The notes beneath the pieces are model-generated. The model had not been told where the DNA came from, ran no database searches, and saw only the letters and a list, made by a program, of their open reading frames with translations. The position numbers were made by a program, and so were the translations under genes. A stretch of 64,000 nucleotides of DNA from Lepeophtheirus salmonis (lineage: Eukaryota > Arthropoda > Copepoda > Siphonostomatoida > Caligidae), in assembly GCF_016086655.4 (NCBI RefSeq), contig NC_092584.1, positions 11,335,907 through 11,399,906 of the forward strand, in the 5' to 3' direction. Positions 35,488 through 47,197 of this stretch are shown in pieces (position 1 is the first letter of the stretch; each line of letters begins with the position of its first letter).

Positions 35488-36710
35488 TAAAGGTAGGGCA
35501 ACGAAACGTGGACTCGACAGATACATTTAGAAAAACATGTAGACAAGGTTTTTGCAAACTTTTTATCCTCAATATGAACAACTTCATTATTTATCATAGC
35601 CTTTACACATCCCCTGAAAGCAATGCAGGTGTTGATGACATACTTCTCTAACAAGTTGTCCCATGCATCTACTATGGAGGACTTAAGGGAGTCTACATTT
35701 GGATCTGAGGTTCTGTTGGTTTCCCTCTCCCAAGTGCCCCATATAGAAAAGTCCAGTGTGTTCAAATCTGTTGAGGAAGGAGGGCATATCTTTTAGACCA
35801 GCAATGAGCCATGTTATCTGCAGATAACTTTAGCAATTGACGGACATGTAAAAGGGGACGGCGTCCTGAGTCCACACGTAGCTACCCTCCGGATAATTGT
35901 TCTTAATCCATGGCAAGATGGTGTACATATGTGCCTTATAGAAGGCCTATTGGCCGAATTTTAGTCCAGCCTTGAAAAAAAATAAAAAATGGAGGCATTT
36001 TCTTTCCATCAGAGGCCCCAACGCCGAGGACAATTGTTTCGATCATTTGAATGTTTTAGTTGGTGTGGTAAACATCTCCAGGATATCAGGATGTAGAGGC
36101 CAATTGTTTTCAGATTGGTGTGGTATCTCTTCTTTTGTTTCCGAAAGCCAGTGGCCGTTCCGGCTGTTGATCAACTGTGAAAATCTTCTTGTCCGAGAAA
36201 CTTTTCACAATTGATTCATTTGCATTTATCCATATGAAGATTTTTTTACACCTTTCGAGCCTCCTGGTTTTCATGCCCTCTTTCAGAAGGTGGTGTGAAT
36301 CCCAAGTTGTGTAGATAAGTCTTTGGCAAGGCAATTAATCGACTTAGGGGGATCCTCCTTTAATTTCTTCTTCAAACTTAACAAGAACTTTGTAAGCCCT
36401 CTACATCCTGATATCCTGGAGATGTCTTCTCCATTTTTTATATCTTGACCAACTTAAAACCAGGCCTTAAAACATTTAACAAATGCCCGTAATCTTCATC
36501 ACATCAACTCCATCATATAGGATTCTGAGATACGCTGGCGTTTTGCTTCTTGCTCGCACATGATAATAAAATGACTAAATGATTAGTATATCTTATTTTA
36601 GTAAAAAAAACTGCGAAAACATAATATCAAAAAGTAATCATCAAACCTTTTCATAGTAAGGAGAAAATACACATTTATTAACAGTCAACGTTTTATTACC
36701 CTTCCCTGTA
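35488..36710 (-). mobile_element. Tc1/mariner family A, near full length (copy A2)
   Basis: A 1.2-kb element. Termini: AAAGGTAGGGCAACGAAACG on the left and the complement of ACAGGGAAGGGTAATAAAAC on the right. The right subterminal 80 bp align with the left end of A1 (GTTAATAAATGTGTATTTTC). Minus-strand transposase blocks in order: LKEDPPKSINCLAKDLS (36380); LLKEGMKTRRLERCKKIF and SFSDKKIFTVDQ, with the first catalytic D, in the frame 36110-36334; GASDGKKMPPF (36020); LPWIKNNYPEGSYVWTQDAV, with the second D, near 35890; TLDFSIWGTWERETNR (third-D region, DLN altered) and VKAMINNEVVHIED in the frame 35472-35765. It retains every domain in order but is broken by frameshifts. 34614-35487 is AT-rich. 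Confidence 0.85.
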
Positions 36711-37155
36711 GACAAAACATTTTCATTCAAATTTTCCTCCATTTGGGTCAACGACTTTTTCCACACAATCCCTAAAAATAGAAACATGCCCTAGTTACTT
36801 CTGCGGGATCAAGATTCCTGGCTCATAAAGTAATAAATTGCTACAGGGAGGTAATTTTGTTTTGTTGAGTCTAGCAGGCAATTGGTTCGAAACTTCCCTA
36901 AAGATAGTCATTGCATGGATTTAAACTTGTGGAGCTTGTAGGCCATCCCTTAGGCGGGAAAAAGTTTTATAAATTGATGTCCAACATTCAGTTATATTCT
37001 GCGTTTTCTGTTTGGGTTCAATGTTTTGCTGTAATTTGTACGGTCTCTAGCAGTCATAGTCTTCTTCCAAATTTAGGAGTTTTGCAATGTTTTTTGCTTT
37101 CATGGCTTGCATAGAATAGAGTAACAACGACATCTCTTTTGAACACTTCCATGTT
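36711..37155 (-). mobile_element. Tc1-like family F, deletion derivative abutting A2
   Basis: On the minus strand a transposase start near 37153 reads EVFKRDVVVTLFYASHESKK, with the shifted-frame AKLLNLEEDYD completing the first helix-turn-helix. The coding then jumps to GWPTSSTSLNP near 36955, a third-D region (WPxSSPDLNP), plus SFEPIAC. The C-terminus DCVEKVVDPNGGKFE is near 36750. Everything between is deleted. The left side ends exactly where the terminus of A2 begins, suggesting that A2 inserted next to or into the 3' end of this element. Family F's own terminal repeats were not found. Confidence 0.6.
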
Positions 37156-37339
37156 TATCAATGGTTCATAAAAGAACAAAAAAAAACATTTAGATAAAAA
37201 TATAACAAATTATCATAAGATCTATTCTATTTTGTAGTTTTTGATTTGAGTTATGATTAAGATTTTTGATGGTGATTAAAGATTAGGACAACTTACCCAA
37301 AATTTCTGAGGGGGAGCGGCTGTTAAATAATTCCTGTAA

Positions 37340-37975
37340 ATCTTGAGAAGAGATCCTTTATGATATTTCGGGGCGGCCTTGTTGGAGGGATGAAGAATGT
37401 GGGGTCCTTTAAGGATCTTGGAGTGCTAACATCTTCTAATATGAAATTCAGCATTCACATTTATAATATTGTTATAAAAACAAACAGAGCGCTTGGGCTT
37501 ATTAAAAGAAGTTTTAAAACCAGAAATATAAAACTGATGAAGAAGCTTTATGAAGCACATGTGATGCCTATTTTAAACAACGCTTTTGAGTTGTGGACTC
37601 GAATGTATAGAAAGGAAATCAAAGCTCTCGGAAATATATAGAAACGCATAGATGGTATGCAGCGATATATCCTATGAGTTTATTTTACATCTAGTCGGGT
37701 TGTTGTTGCTTGAAAAGAGGAGGAAACTTCAGGATGTGGTTATGATGTTTAAATTTATTAATGGACTGACTAATTATAATATCATGCCAAAAGTATGTAG
37801 TAAAGGATACAACCCTAGGTCGTATTCCGATTTTTACTTAGTTCAACCATTGGCAAATACTAATTACCTCCAACATTGCTTTTTAATCGAAATATAAGGA
37901 CATGGAACAGCCACTTTACGGTTTTAAGAGACTTTTAAAAAATAGTCCACATCTACTTTAATTCCACACCACATT
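37340..37975 (+). pseudogene. CR1/Jockey-like LINE, 3' end of reverse transcriptase ORF
   Basis: The frame at 37360-37641 encodes VGSFKDLGVLTSSNMKFS, TNRALGLIKRSFKTRNI and LYEAHVMPILNNAFELWTR. This is the diagnostic post-active-site region of CR1/Jockey/I-group RTs (KDLGVxxS...HI...LGxIxRxF...LYxAxVxPxLEYxxxxW). The continuation in other frames has LEKRRKLQDVVMMFKFINGL at 37720 and NIRTWNSH near 37895, matching the C-terminal tail. The YxDD site is not present, so this is a 5'-truncated copy. It belongs to a different LINE clade from the pieces at 0.4, 20, 31.7 and 39 kb. Confidence 0.75.
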
Positions 37976-39159
37976 ATATCATTTCATATTACCATATAAT
38001 GAACACATTTTTTCTTCATTTTGTTTTATTATACTCTATCATAATGTTTTATAATATTTTATCATGAGTCGACAATATTTGGCTTTTTTTTTAGTCCCTA
38101 GTCGAAACTAAACAAATACAAAATAAACGTCTTTATTATCAATTCTATGAATTACAGAAAATTGTACTTATTTGAAATATAATCTCTGCAAGTCTAGTTT
38201 CAAGTGACCTAATACTTCCTGAATCAAAGTTTTTACAGAATCTTTCTTAATATAGCTGTGTAATCTACAATGTGATATATTTCACCTTCTACAAAAAAAT
38301 AGGTCTCAAAGCTCAGAAAGAAATTGTGATAAACAATGTTAGCTATAAATTGGCTTGGATATTCATTTATTAGAATGTTTGTTTACACAACTATTGAAGG
38401 GTTTCATTGGTTAATTAAAATAATTTCTCTTACTGAAGATTAGTGCATATATATATATATATTGTGTAGTTGAAACTACATTTGAAAAATATATATACGG
38501 AGAATGAATATGAGAAAGTCCGCTTATCTCAAATTGCTAGGGATAAAAAAAAGCTTAAGTACTCTTTAGATTTTCAATCAATGCTTGAATGTTTTTGTTT
38601 AAAGAACATATTTAAATAGGATTAGTACAAGCTGGAAATCTCCCTCCAAAAATTAGTAGCATCATGGGGTTAGATAATACTTTAATAGTCAACAAAAAAA
38701 AAAGAGTCTCGTATAAAGTTATAGGAGAATTATCTTGAATCAACCTGTTTACTCATGTTGAGTAAAGTAATACAGTGACAGGATTACTATGAATTAATTT
38801 CTAATACATTTGTACATAGATTTTATTTCCAGGATCTTCAAAATAGCTATTTTTTTATCATCCTTTCACAAAAACAAAAAGACCACTAAAGGTCAATAAT
38901 TTAAATTTTAAAAACAGATCAATAAAAAATAGAGTGTTCTCAAGTTATTTAAAAAACAAACAAACATTAAAGTTTGAAAAAATATTAAAATGATGGGATA
39001 ACATTCTCCTATATAAAATTAAAAATTTGTTCACTTGAAAATTTCATTTTTTCTACCTATTTATCTTGTAATTGCTTTGTTTAGACCTGCATGAAGTGGA
39101 GTCATTTTTGATCTACAAGCATAAATAATCGTGAGAGTTTTTGATACTATAGTCTCCAC
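37976..39159. other. AT-rich stretch without recognisable gene
   Basis: It contains a (AT)n tract at 38448-38462 and no coding pattern. Confidence 0.45.
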
Positions 39160-40570
39160 TCTATAATTATTTTCTCCTCTCGTTGAAAGGGCAATGAGCT
39201 GATGCCTTATGAGTTATATTAAACCTATCTGTAATTATACTCTCCACCATCAACAGTAAAGGTTTCACTCGATCACAGAAATAAAATATGTGGATCGAAG
39301 ACTCCTCTGCTTCTTTACAGAAAAAATTTCCGCGGTCCGTTTTATTTGACTGGTTGGTGTATATCAGCCGAAACCGAAAACACATATGTGACAATGTTGT
39401 ACAAGGGTTTGAGTGTATTATTCTTGGATTGATTTGTTCTTCTGCCATATTAAGTTTCTTCCTGCGTTATACCACCCACAGGCTTGGTGTTCATTTTTTT
39501 TTTTTACGTTTTTTTTTGGTTTCTTTCCTGTCCGCTATACCAATTCCTATAAAGAAGGAGATTAGTGGGCCTTGTTGGAGGAAATTAGCAGAACGAGTCA
39601 TAGAAGTGACCTCTGTGTGAATAATCTAATCTCTAATTTTTCCTGAGAATAATTTCAGTTCGCCTATTAAAGTTAAGGGATGTTCTTTATAGTATTCATC
39701 GTCTATAATTTTAAGGTGTGGGTTAAAGTTGAGTAGTTCATCTGGACCATAGGCAATGAGAGTATCAAAGATTGAACTTTCTCAAGAAACTGGCATTCTA
39801 TACAAATAATTACCCATGGTTTTTATTACTTTAAAAACTCTGTTCGGTCAGGAAAATATTCAGTATGATAATTCATATCAAGTTGATCTTGTGAACACGT
39901 TTGATTCTTGTTGCCCGAACTTTGTTGCTTTTTATGATCTTTTTAGCCAACTTATTTTTAGATTTTTCCAAAATACTTCTATGTTGGCTGAACTCAGTCC
40001 CCAGCTATTAAGTGAGGTAATGAGGCGGTCATATCGTTTGTCTCCCAGACAAGGTATTTCATGGAACAGTCTATTTTCTTGCATATGTTTTTGGAAAATG
40101 GTGTGTATTTCAAGAGATATACAATTTTGGCAAGTACCAACAGACTTCCTTTATAACTGTCTCCAAACTTTTTTCGTGATTCTCTTTAATTGTATGTATT
40201 TGGGATATCAACGAGACCACAACACCAAGTAGAGTGCTTGAGGATACGTGAAAAAAGTTTTGAAATAACATTTCTAGCTCGCTTTTTAGAGAGAGGACTA
40301 ATTCTGTTTTAGTTTTGTTCAATTTCAATACTGATGTTCCTTCAAATTCGGCAAATTCGGCTATAAAGTTCATGAATTAGATTTGGATTTCACTTTTTTA
40401 CGGGATGATGCCAGTGGTCATGAACTGAGGTACAACTCCAGTGTGAAAAATTTCATCGTATACTTTTTCTAAGATTTTGGATAATGGCTTATTGAAGGTT
40501 TGACTAAATCCCAAAGGGACACCCGAAGGTCCAGCCCAATTAGAATGATTGACTTTTATTTTATATTTCT
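39160..40570 (-). pseudogene. L1/Tx1-like LINE with RT palm deleted
   Basis: Minus-strand ORF2 relic. GPSGVPLGFSQTFNKPLSK near 40530 matches the GPDGxP block with D changed to S. EIFHTGVVPQFMTTGIIP near 40440 is the next RT motif. The frame 40110-40373 then opens with LKLNKTKTELVLSLKSELE, the post-YxDD motif D. The roughly 150 residues between, including the active site, are deleted. CLGDKRYDRLITSLNSWGLS near 40040 is part of the C-terminal region. The frame 39167-39448 has GNFFCKEAEESSIHIFYFCD, a degraded RVT-type zinc knuckle lacking the first cysteine. Multiple stops occur between 40109 and 39450. Confidence 0.65.
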
Positions 40571-41129
40571 TCAATAAAATCTATTATTTTGTTTCTGACC
40601 TCACGATATGTAAAAACAAAATGTATATAACTTGCCCTCTATGCTATACTATTTCATGAGTATTTATTATTTTTTTAATTGAAGAAAGCCAAATACATAC
40701 ATTAATTATATTTCCTTCTCTATGAAAAACCAAGACACAACACAACAACCTACACACATTAAGTTCAAGATAATATTTTCTCCTGAGCGCGTTGTCCATT
40801 GAGGTACATTGTTCAATATGGAATTTTTACTTAGTAGTAACATTTATATTAATAAATGCCCACTATGATTGAAAAATTTCATTTATTATACGAGCGATCG
40901 AATTTTAAGCTCTTGGACTTTCTAGTTCGTAATAACAAATGTACCATTTGTATCAAAATTACATTAATTGAGTATCTGAGGTCTAACTTAAAAAAAAAAA
41001 ATGAAATGAAACAGACCTAAAATTAATCAATAGTTATTCATCTCTTCGTTGCAGCTATAAAACTATTCTTCATCTAATACTATAAAATATAGTTCATAAC
41101 TTAAGATGAATGAATTTGAGCTCATTTAT

Positions 41130-42060
41130 TCAACATTTTGGGATGTACTAAAAGACTTATAGTCCAAGGGAAGATTTTAGATAATCCTTTACTCTTCAAA
41201 TGGTTCAAATTATCCAAAGCTATACACCAAGTAGTGCGCACATCTGTTAACTTGAGTAGATTCCTTGGTTACGTGAAAAAAAATTCCTCGGGTTTTATCA
41301 GGCAGATTACGTCCACTATAGTATATATTTGTTAAAAATATGCACTCTCAATATGCTAAAAATAAAGAAACTGAAGATATGACAATGTTAAAATGCTTAA
41401 AGGAATGCACCTTTTCTATCATGAGGTCCAGTTAGATTAGCTGCAAGTACATATAAATTACGTAAATAGTTCAAAGAAAATAAATTTTTGTAACAAGGAA
41501 AAGTTTCATTTATTCTGGAATTATATTTCGGGAGGATATTAATTTTATTTCTAGCATTAAAATCTATTTTAACCCGATTTTAAGCAATTTTATCAAAATT
41601 GTGCTACAGAAAATCCCGGATCATTAACGAAGTTTAAAATGTCCAGAATGAAATACACTTAGCTGTCTTTTAGATTAGTTGCAAGGGCCTCTGCGTGGAA
41701 GTAAATAACGATAACAACTTCTTTGTATCTAGCAAGAACATAGATAGGTGGGAACTTCTGCTCTCTTTGGGCCATTCTTTATATAGTTCGAGTTACTCAA
41801 AGATGTAGGACAAGACGCGATGCACGTCTGTTAGCTTGAATTGATTCCTTGATTAAGGGAATATTTTTTCCCTTGCTTTTTATAATACAATGACGTGCCA
41901 TTATAGTTTATAAAAATATATATTTTGAATGTCCTGGTCGTATGCTAAAAAAAGAGTACAGAAGAATGATATGTTAATTTTTCCCATTTTTAAATATGTT
42001 TTGACGAAAGCAGCTTTGCTATCATGCCGTTCTATGAGTAACTATGTATGCCAGGAAATA
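41130..42060. repeat. Two-unit tandem repeat, period about 583 bp
   Basis: Units at about 41130-41475 and 41715-42060 align by eye: CATCTGTTAACTTGAGTAGA with CGTCTGTTAGCTTGAATTGA; ATTACGTCCACTATAGT with AATGACGTGCCATTATAGT; ATATGCTAAAAATAAAGAA with GTATGCTAAAAAAAGAGTA; TCTATCATGAGGTCC with GCTATCATGCCGTTC. A related AGATTAGTTGCAAG piece occurs between them at 41670. They resemble repeat R in the TAGATTAGCTGCAAG word, so this may be a longer version of that family. No coding frame. The region 40571-41129 is featureless. Confidence 0.5.
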
Positions 42061-42341
42061 AATATACCTCGGTTTTTTTGGTTAAAATAATTTTTTTATA
42101 TTCTACAATTCTACAAAGAAATAATTACAATTAAAAATAATGAATACACATAAAGATAAAAGCAGATCATATAAATAAAAAACAACAGGACAATTAAATT
42201 TAAAAAAAAACAACATAAATGAACGTTATATTTCATATTTAATGTCCTGAAGTAAAATAACCTGAGATAAAAAAAAAATTCTAAACATCAGCTAAAGTTA
42301 ATAAAAAACGACGATGTCTTCTTATCATTGACTTGATGAGA

Positions 42342-42887
42342 TTAAAATATTGCACGGACCCCGAAGGAACAAATTCGATGATATTTCCGGCCCATGCCTA
42401 TGACAAAGATTATGACAAATGGATTTTGATAGAAAGTGCTTCCAGGCATTATCATTATAGCTCTTAATTCTTCCACATGTAATGGAGAGTCAATATTTAA
42501 CTTTTTCGCAGTCAATGGTTTAATATTTAATAGAGCAAACTCCACGGCCTTGTAAACAGGAGAAGTATTTTTATTTCTCTTATAAGCTACAAATAATATA
42601 TTTGCCTTTATTAAGTTAGAAGTAATCTCTTCTGTCACACAAACCTTGGGTTGGATAAAATATTTGACTACTCTCAAAACCGGGCAATCAGCAAAAGCGT
42701 ATAGGCTAGAGTTGAGCATAAAACCGAAGTCTTTGCACGGATAATACAATTTGATATTAATGAGAGATTGTGCTGTAAATTTGGTCCCGTCTGAAATTCC
42801 AGAAATTGATCGGAGAATTCTTCGTTCCCATGAAGGAGGAAGATTGAGTAGTATCATATGTATATCTGACACAGACTTCACTTCCAC
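42342..42887 (-). CDS. Longest ORF in window, unassigned protein
   Basis: A 181-codon minus-strand frame that begins with a GTG at 42887, so the track start is artificial. The frame continues upstream after one stop (TAA near 42901) for about 45 more codons, including WGGRFRVPLERSLKYF and PSKPWFLKM. The protein has no recognisable motif. Visible blocks are ILLNLPPSWERRILRSISG, INIKLYYPCKDFGFML and ADCPVLRVVKYFIQPK. A hydrophobic stretch (FVIIFVIGMG) lies near the end. Length and even codon use make chance unlikely for DNA this AT-rich. The in-frame stop suggests a pseudogene, an integrated foreign gene (viral origin is one option that I cannot test) or an unusual transposon ORF. I assign no function. 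Confidence 0.4.
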   Translation of the reverse strand: MEVKSVSDIHMILLNLPPSWERRILRSISGISDGTKFTAQSLINIKLYYPCKDFGFMLNSSLYAFADCPVLRVVKYFIQPKVCVTEEITSNLIKANILFVAYKRNKNTSPVYKAVEFALLNIKPLTAKKLNIDSPLHVEELRAIMIMPGSTFYQNPFVIIFVIGMGRKYHRICSFGVRAIF

Positions 42888-43048
42888 CGATGAATTTTAG
42901 CAAAAGCTCATTTTTAAAAACCATGGTTTTGAAGGAGTGAAATACTTAAGAGACCTCTCAAGAGGAACACGGAACCTCCCACCCCAAAAGATAGATTCCA
43001 GTCTTCAGTCATGATAACTTAAAATTCTATGATGGAGAGCAGTCTTCC

Positions 43049-43330
43049 CTAATAGAAACGGATTCCCAAAGTTATTAACAAAATGCATTTTAGTCCTATT
43101 TTCGTGAATTTTATATATAATTGAATCTGAATTAAAATTATCTGAATAGACGCTAGAAGTGGTGAAAAAACTTTCAAATCCCGATTATTTAAGGGTGTTC
43201 CCATTTGGATCCATTCATAATATTTAGAGGACGTGTAATTCACCCTATAGTCTCTCAACGGGTATACACCTAATTCCTCCATACCCTTTTTGTAACATTT
43301 TGGAATTATACTAGATAAAAGGCAGTCTGT
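43049..43330 (-). pseudogene. Upstream fragment probably belonging to the 42342 ORF
   Basis: The 77-codon minus frame starting at 43282 reads ELGVYPLRDYRVNYTSSKY and EWIQMGTPLNNRDLKVFS. It is open upstream to a stop near 43335 (TDCLLSSIIPKCYKKG). It ends at 43049. A +1 frame then continues with GKTALHHRILSYHD before another stop, after which the 42342 frame begins. Same strand, close spacing and similar composition suggest one broken gene. The fragment is not recognised. Its upstream edge abuts a repeat R piece at 43350. Confidence 0.35.
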
Positions 43331-43349
43331 ATTTATCCACTACAGAGGC

Positions 43350-43415
43350 ACTCCGATGTCGATCCTCAATTCTACTCTGAGCCTAACAAGGACTTACGCC
43401 TATTACAAATCTTCC
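43350..43415 (+). repeat. Repeat R fragment
   Basis: CGATGTCGATCCTCAATTCT followed by ACTCTGAGCCTAACAAGGAC matches 21217-21260 with few differences. Confidence 0.5.
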
Positions 43416-46311
43416 ATGTAACTATTTCAATATTTAACGGGTTTTTTTACGTTACCGTAATGCTTAGAATACATATTCCATTTTATAGGTAGTGGAGATG
43501 GGGAGGATTTTATTGTATAGTATCATTTTAGATAATAGTTATTTGGTGGCAATTTTTAGAAAGGACAGGGAGCATCGCTCATGCACTTTAGTTATTTCCA
43601 CTGTTGCCTCTGTCTTACTTTATAATGGATAAATTATAATACCTAGAGTTGTATTGAATATGACCTGTCAGTAAACCCGAAAAATCGCATGTTAACCGTG
43701 ATATTTCTGTGAAGAAAAAACTAAGTTAATAAACAAAGAACAACGCGGTATTTGCGTGTACTCTTTCTTCTTCTTTTGTTCATTATCTAATAGGTCATTG
43801 TGTTGTGACATTCTCCCTCTGAAGTAAGCATTCTTTCATATCTTTTAATTAAATGGTTTTTAATAACACATAATTAAATTATATGTGTTGAAATTTAAGT
43901 ATGAGAGGTTAATTTTTGGTGGAACAAATGGGAAAGAAGAAATATCCCTCATTGCCGTATGGAACCTTCCCAAAAGTTTGTATCCTTTTTTGTTTTCGAT
44001 TTTTGACGTAGTATCGGGTAAATAAGCATATTAGAAATATAAAATCCTACTCCACAAAATCCACGAACAATGATACAAACAATAGTTTTACTTTATTCAA
44101 TGCTCAACCAAAAAACTACCTAATATTTTCCCTGCACTAATGATACTTTAAATATAGAATGTTTTCTTTTTTATGGCAGAGAATACATTCCCCCCTGTTA
44201 TATAACAAGCTGCTAATAAATTAAGAAGGTATTAATTCATTAGTACCAAATACTTGGCTCACGCCTACTCCTCGTGCTTGTACAAAAATCCCATCCCTAC
44301 TCTTATATTTTGATCCATAGACATATATAAGTAGATCATATATCTCCCAACAACAGCTCGCCAGCTTATGTAATAATAGTCATATCACTAAAATTTAGTT
44401 ACTATCACAACATTCTCCCCGCGCTCGTTTTTTCTTTTACAAAAATGTCAACTCCAGGCATAAGTCCCTTTGATGTCAATAATGAGCGTACACACTCGTC
44501 GTAACTATATATTTCAATGCTTTTTCAGCAAAAATGAAAGGAATATATGCATAAGAACAGCTTTAGAAAAGTATTGCACTCGTGTTAGGTCATATTTTCT
44601 TATATCCCCACCCCCTCTGTTTTACTTAAATAACGACACCAAACATTTTGTAAATTTTTTTCTCGTTTTTTTATTCAAGATCTTTATTTATTAAAAACAT
44701 TTAGCAAGCATTAAAATACATATATTTGTATACATATATTGTAATGAATTAATTATATGTAATTGAATCTACATTTTTGTTTGTTTGTGTTTGTTTGTTG
44801 AAACAATACATTTATATTTTTTACAAAAAGAAAATGAAATAGATCTATATGTATTGATGTACTCAAAACTATTGAATACATTATATACCATATACATATT
44901 GTGTTTTTTTTTTTTTTTTTTTTTTGTTAAAGTTGTCTGTTTATAATAGTCTGAAATCAAGTGTACATATTGTATGATAATTATATTACTAATTTTTTTT
45001 AATAGTATAATAGAAAGTTCAATCATTATTTTGATACATTTATAAGTATTATAAAAATGAATATTCACATTTAAAAAAAAAAAAAAAAATATTTGAATGA
45101 GATTTTATATTTTGTAAATATTTTTTTACCATTTTTTTTTAGGTAACATAGAAATTGCACTAAAGATAAAAATAATATTACTATAATAACATCAAAAAAT
45201 TCATGCCTTATGAGTAGAGATATATATATATATATAGTTTTACTAAAGTTGGTTTTTAATTTTTTTTTTTAAATCTCAACATTTACTAAAATTTAATTAA
45301 AGTTTTTAATGTCAATTTTATTTAATTATTCATTCAGTAATACATCAAAACATGCACTTTATACATATAAAGGATTTGTATATATGACAAAATTTACTTG
45401 GAAACTTTTTGTTTAGATATCAAAGTTGGAAAATTATTAATCTTTTTTTGCATAAAAATATTTTGTTAAAAATAAATTCAAAATAAGGATATGTATTGAC
45501 AAAATTTTATAGTTTTTATTTGTTTATTTGCCTTTGTTTTGAGAGAATGATTTCTTTTTTGTATTGAGTGTCTCTGGCACCAACGTTTCAGCTTCCTAAT
45601 GACACATCAAAAGTAGTGGTAAGTGGTATGTTTCTTCCTTGCTTATAATAGTCCATATTTACAGAGAGAAATAATTCAATTACATGCAAATTTAAAAAAT
45701 AAATCAAAATCAAATTCGGCTTCTGAAAAACCATTGAGCTTTAATATATGTAGTAGTGGAGTTTTAGGGGGGTAGGGGGCATCACTGGGTGAAAATTAAA
45801 ATTATCAATGAAAAAAAACTTTCCCGCCAATTTTTTGAATTTTTTTTGTGTCATAGGAGCACCTATCAGAATAAATATTTACAATGGAAAAAAACAATGA
45901 ATAATTGACGAAATTTGTATGTATTTTTTACCTTTACTTTTGAAAGTCAATAACAGCCACATGATACCAATTTTGTGTATTTATTTTTTTGTTTTTGATA
46001 AAATGAGAAAAGGAAATTAGATGATGATGTCATTTTTACAAGAAGTTTTCGTTTTTTTAAAAATTTTTTGACGAATATTTTTTGATAAAAATTAAAAATC
46101 CATTTTGTAGATCGGGAATTAAAGTGTTTAACAAAAAAATTATGTAGTATATTGTTGTCATTTCTGTGTAATTGAAAGGATTATATTAATATTTGTTAAT
46201 TTTATATTTTTATTTTTCTGTCAAGTTTTTTTGAAAGCCCGTTTATTGATACATCTTCTGCTACAAATAAAGTTTGGTTTGTTCCGAAAAAAAAAAAAAA
46301 ATACAATATCA
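43416..46311. other. AT-rich stretch with homopolymer tracts
   Basis: No gene is recognised. It includes a 22-T tract at 44904-44925, an A-run at 45073-45089 and (TA)n at 45223-45236. The minus frame at 44769-45068 is an artefact of low complexity. Bases 45570-45640 are slightly richer in G+C, but no exon could be defined. Confidence 0.45.
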
Positions 46312-46936
46312 TTAACCCTTCGCTATTGAACTGGGATTTTCTGTGCCCTAACGTTATAAAATTGCTTCAAATCTATTTATATTAGATTTTATTCCTCCTA
46401 AAACATAGTTTTTGTTTTAATAAAAAATGTATTTTCATGGAATAATTTATAAATTTTATAATTTTTAATAAAAGTTTGTTGAGTTTTATTAATTTGTTGA
46501 CTTTTAACTCTTCTTACAAATTTGATATCAGCTGAAATTGTATATATCAGACTCAACTTCATCAAAATTAATAAGTATATTCTTGTTACTTAAAATTCGT
46601 TAAAAGTAATTAACATTTGATAGAAGTTTGATCAATAATGAAATTATTATGTTTAAACTATAATAATCACAAATGATATCTTGTTCATATCCTCAACTAA
46701 TATTATTCAGATGAATTTACAAAAAATAATGCATATTTTCTCCTTCTCTTAAATCAAATATGTATTTATAAGAATTTTAATTAATATTTTCGAGTACAAA
46801 ATGAATGAAATTGCCAGGAAAGTATTACAAATTTAATCAGAGTAATTTTGAATCTATGTCAACTGTGTATCAACCAATAAAATTTGCTGAATGTGTAGGA
46901 TAACCCCAGTTCCCTAACTACATAACGGAGGGTTAA
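46312..46936. mobile_element. piggyBac-like MITE with TTAA flanks
   Basis: TTAA at 46312-46315 and again at 46933-46936 bracket a 617-bp sequence. Its left end is CCCTTCGCTATTGAACTGGG and its right end, complemented, CCCTCCGTTATGTAGTTAGG then GAACTGGGG. The shared CCCT-CG-TAT...GAACTGGG with TTAA target sites is the hallmark of piggyBac-type transposition. The body is AT-rich and has no reading frame, so it is non-autonomous. No related transposase is seen in the window. Confidence 0.6.
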
Positions 46937-47024
46937 AAAAAGTTATATATTTAAAAGTGGCTTTAACACCATCAAGTCAAAGTTACACAGAAAAACACAA
47001 CAGGGTTAAAACAAAGGTACTTTT

Positions 47025-47030
47025 ATTAGG
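47025..47030 (-). promoter_or_regulatory. Poly(A) signal AATAAA for the potassium channel gene
   Basis: On the minus strand CCTAATAAAAGTACC lies about 170 bases after the stop codon of the channel exon, giving a compact 3' UTR. It supports this being the true last exon. Confidence 0.55.
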
Positions 47031-47197
47031 ATGTACACTGGCGTCTCTCAAAAAAGTTTGCCTGAATTAAATATGATGTTTTTCTATTTCCTGTTTTTGT
47101 ATAACCCTTCCCTTCATTTTTTGTTATTTTAATTTGTTTTTGTTGAAAAAATTATTCTGCAGCTTTTGTAGTAGTTTTTGTAGTAGTTACTTGATGT

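Noticed and set aside
39816..40232. 138-codon plus-strand ORF
   Set aside because: It lies antisense to the minus-strand LINE relic, which has recognisable RT motifs. The plus frame has none.
44769..45068. 99-codon minus-strand ORF
   Set aside because: It spans a 22-T tract read as a lysine run and is otherwise I/N/Y/K-rich, as expected from chance in AT-rich DNA.
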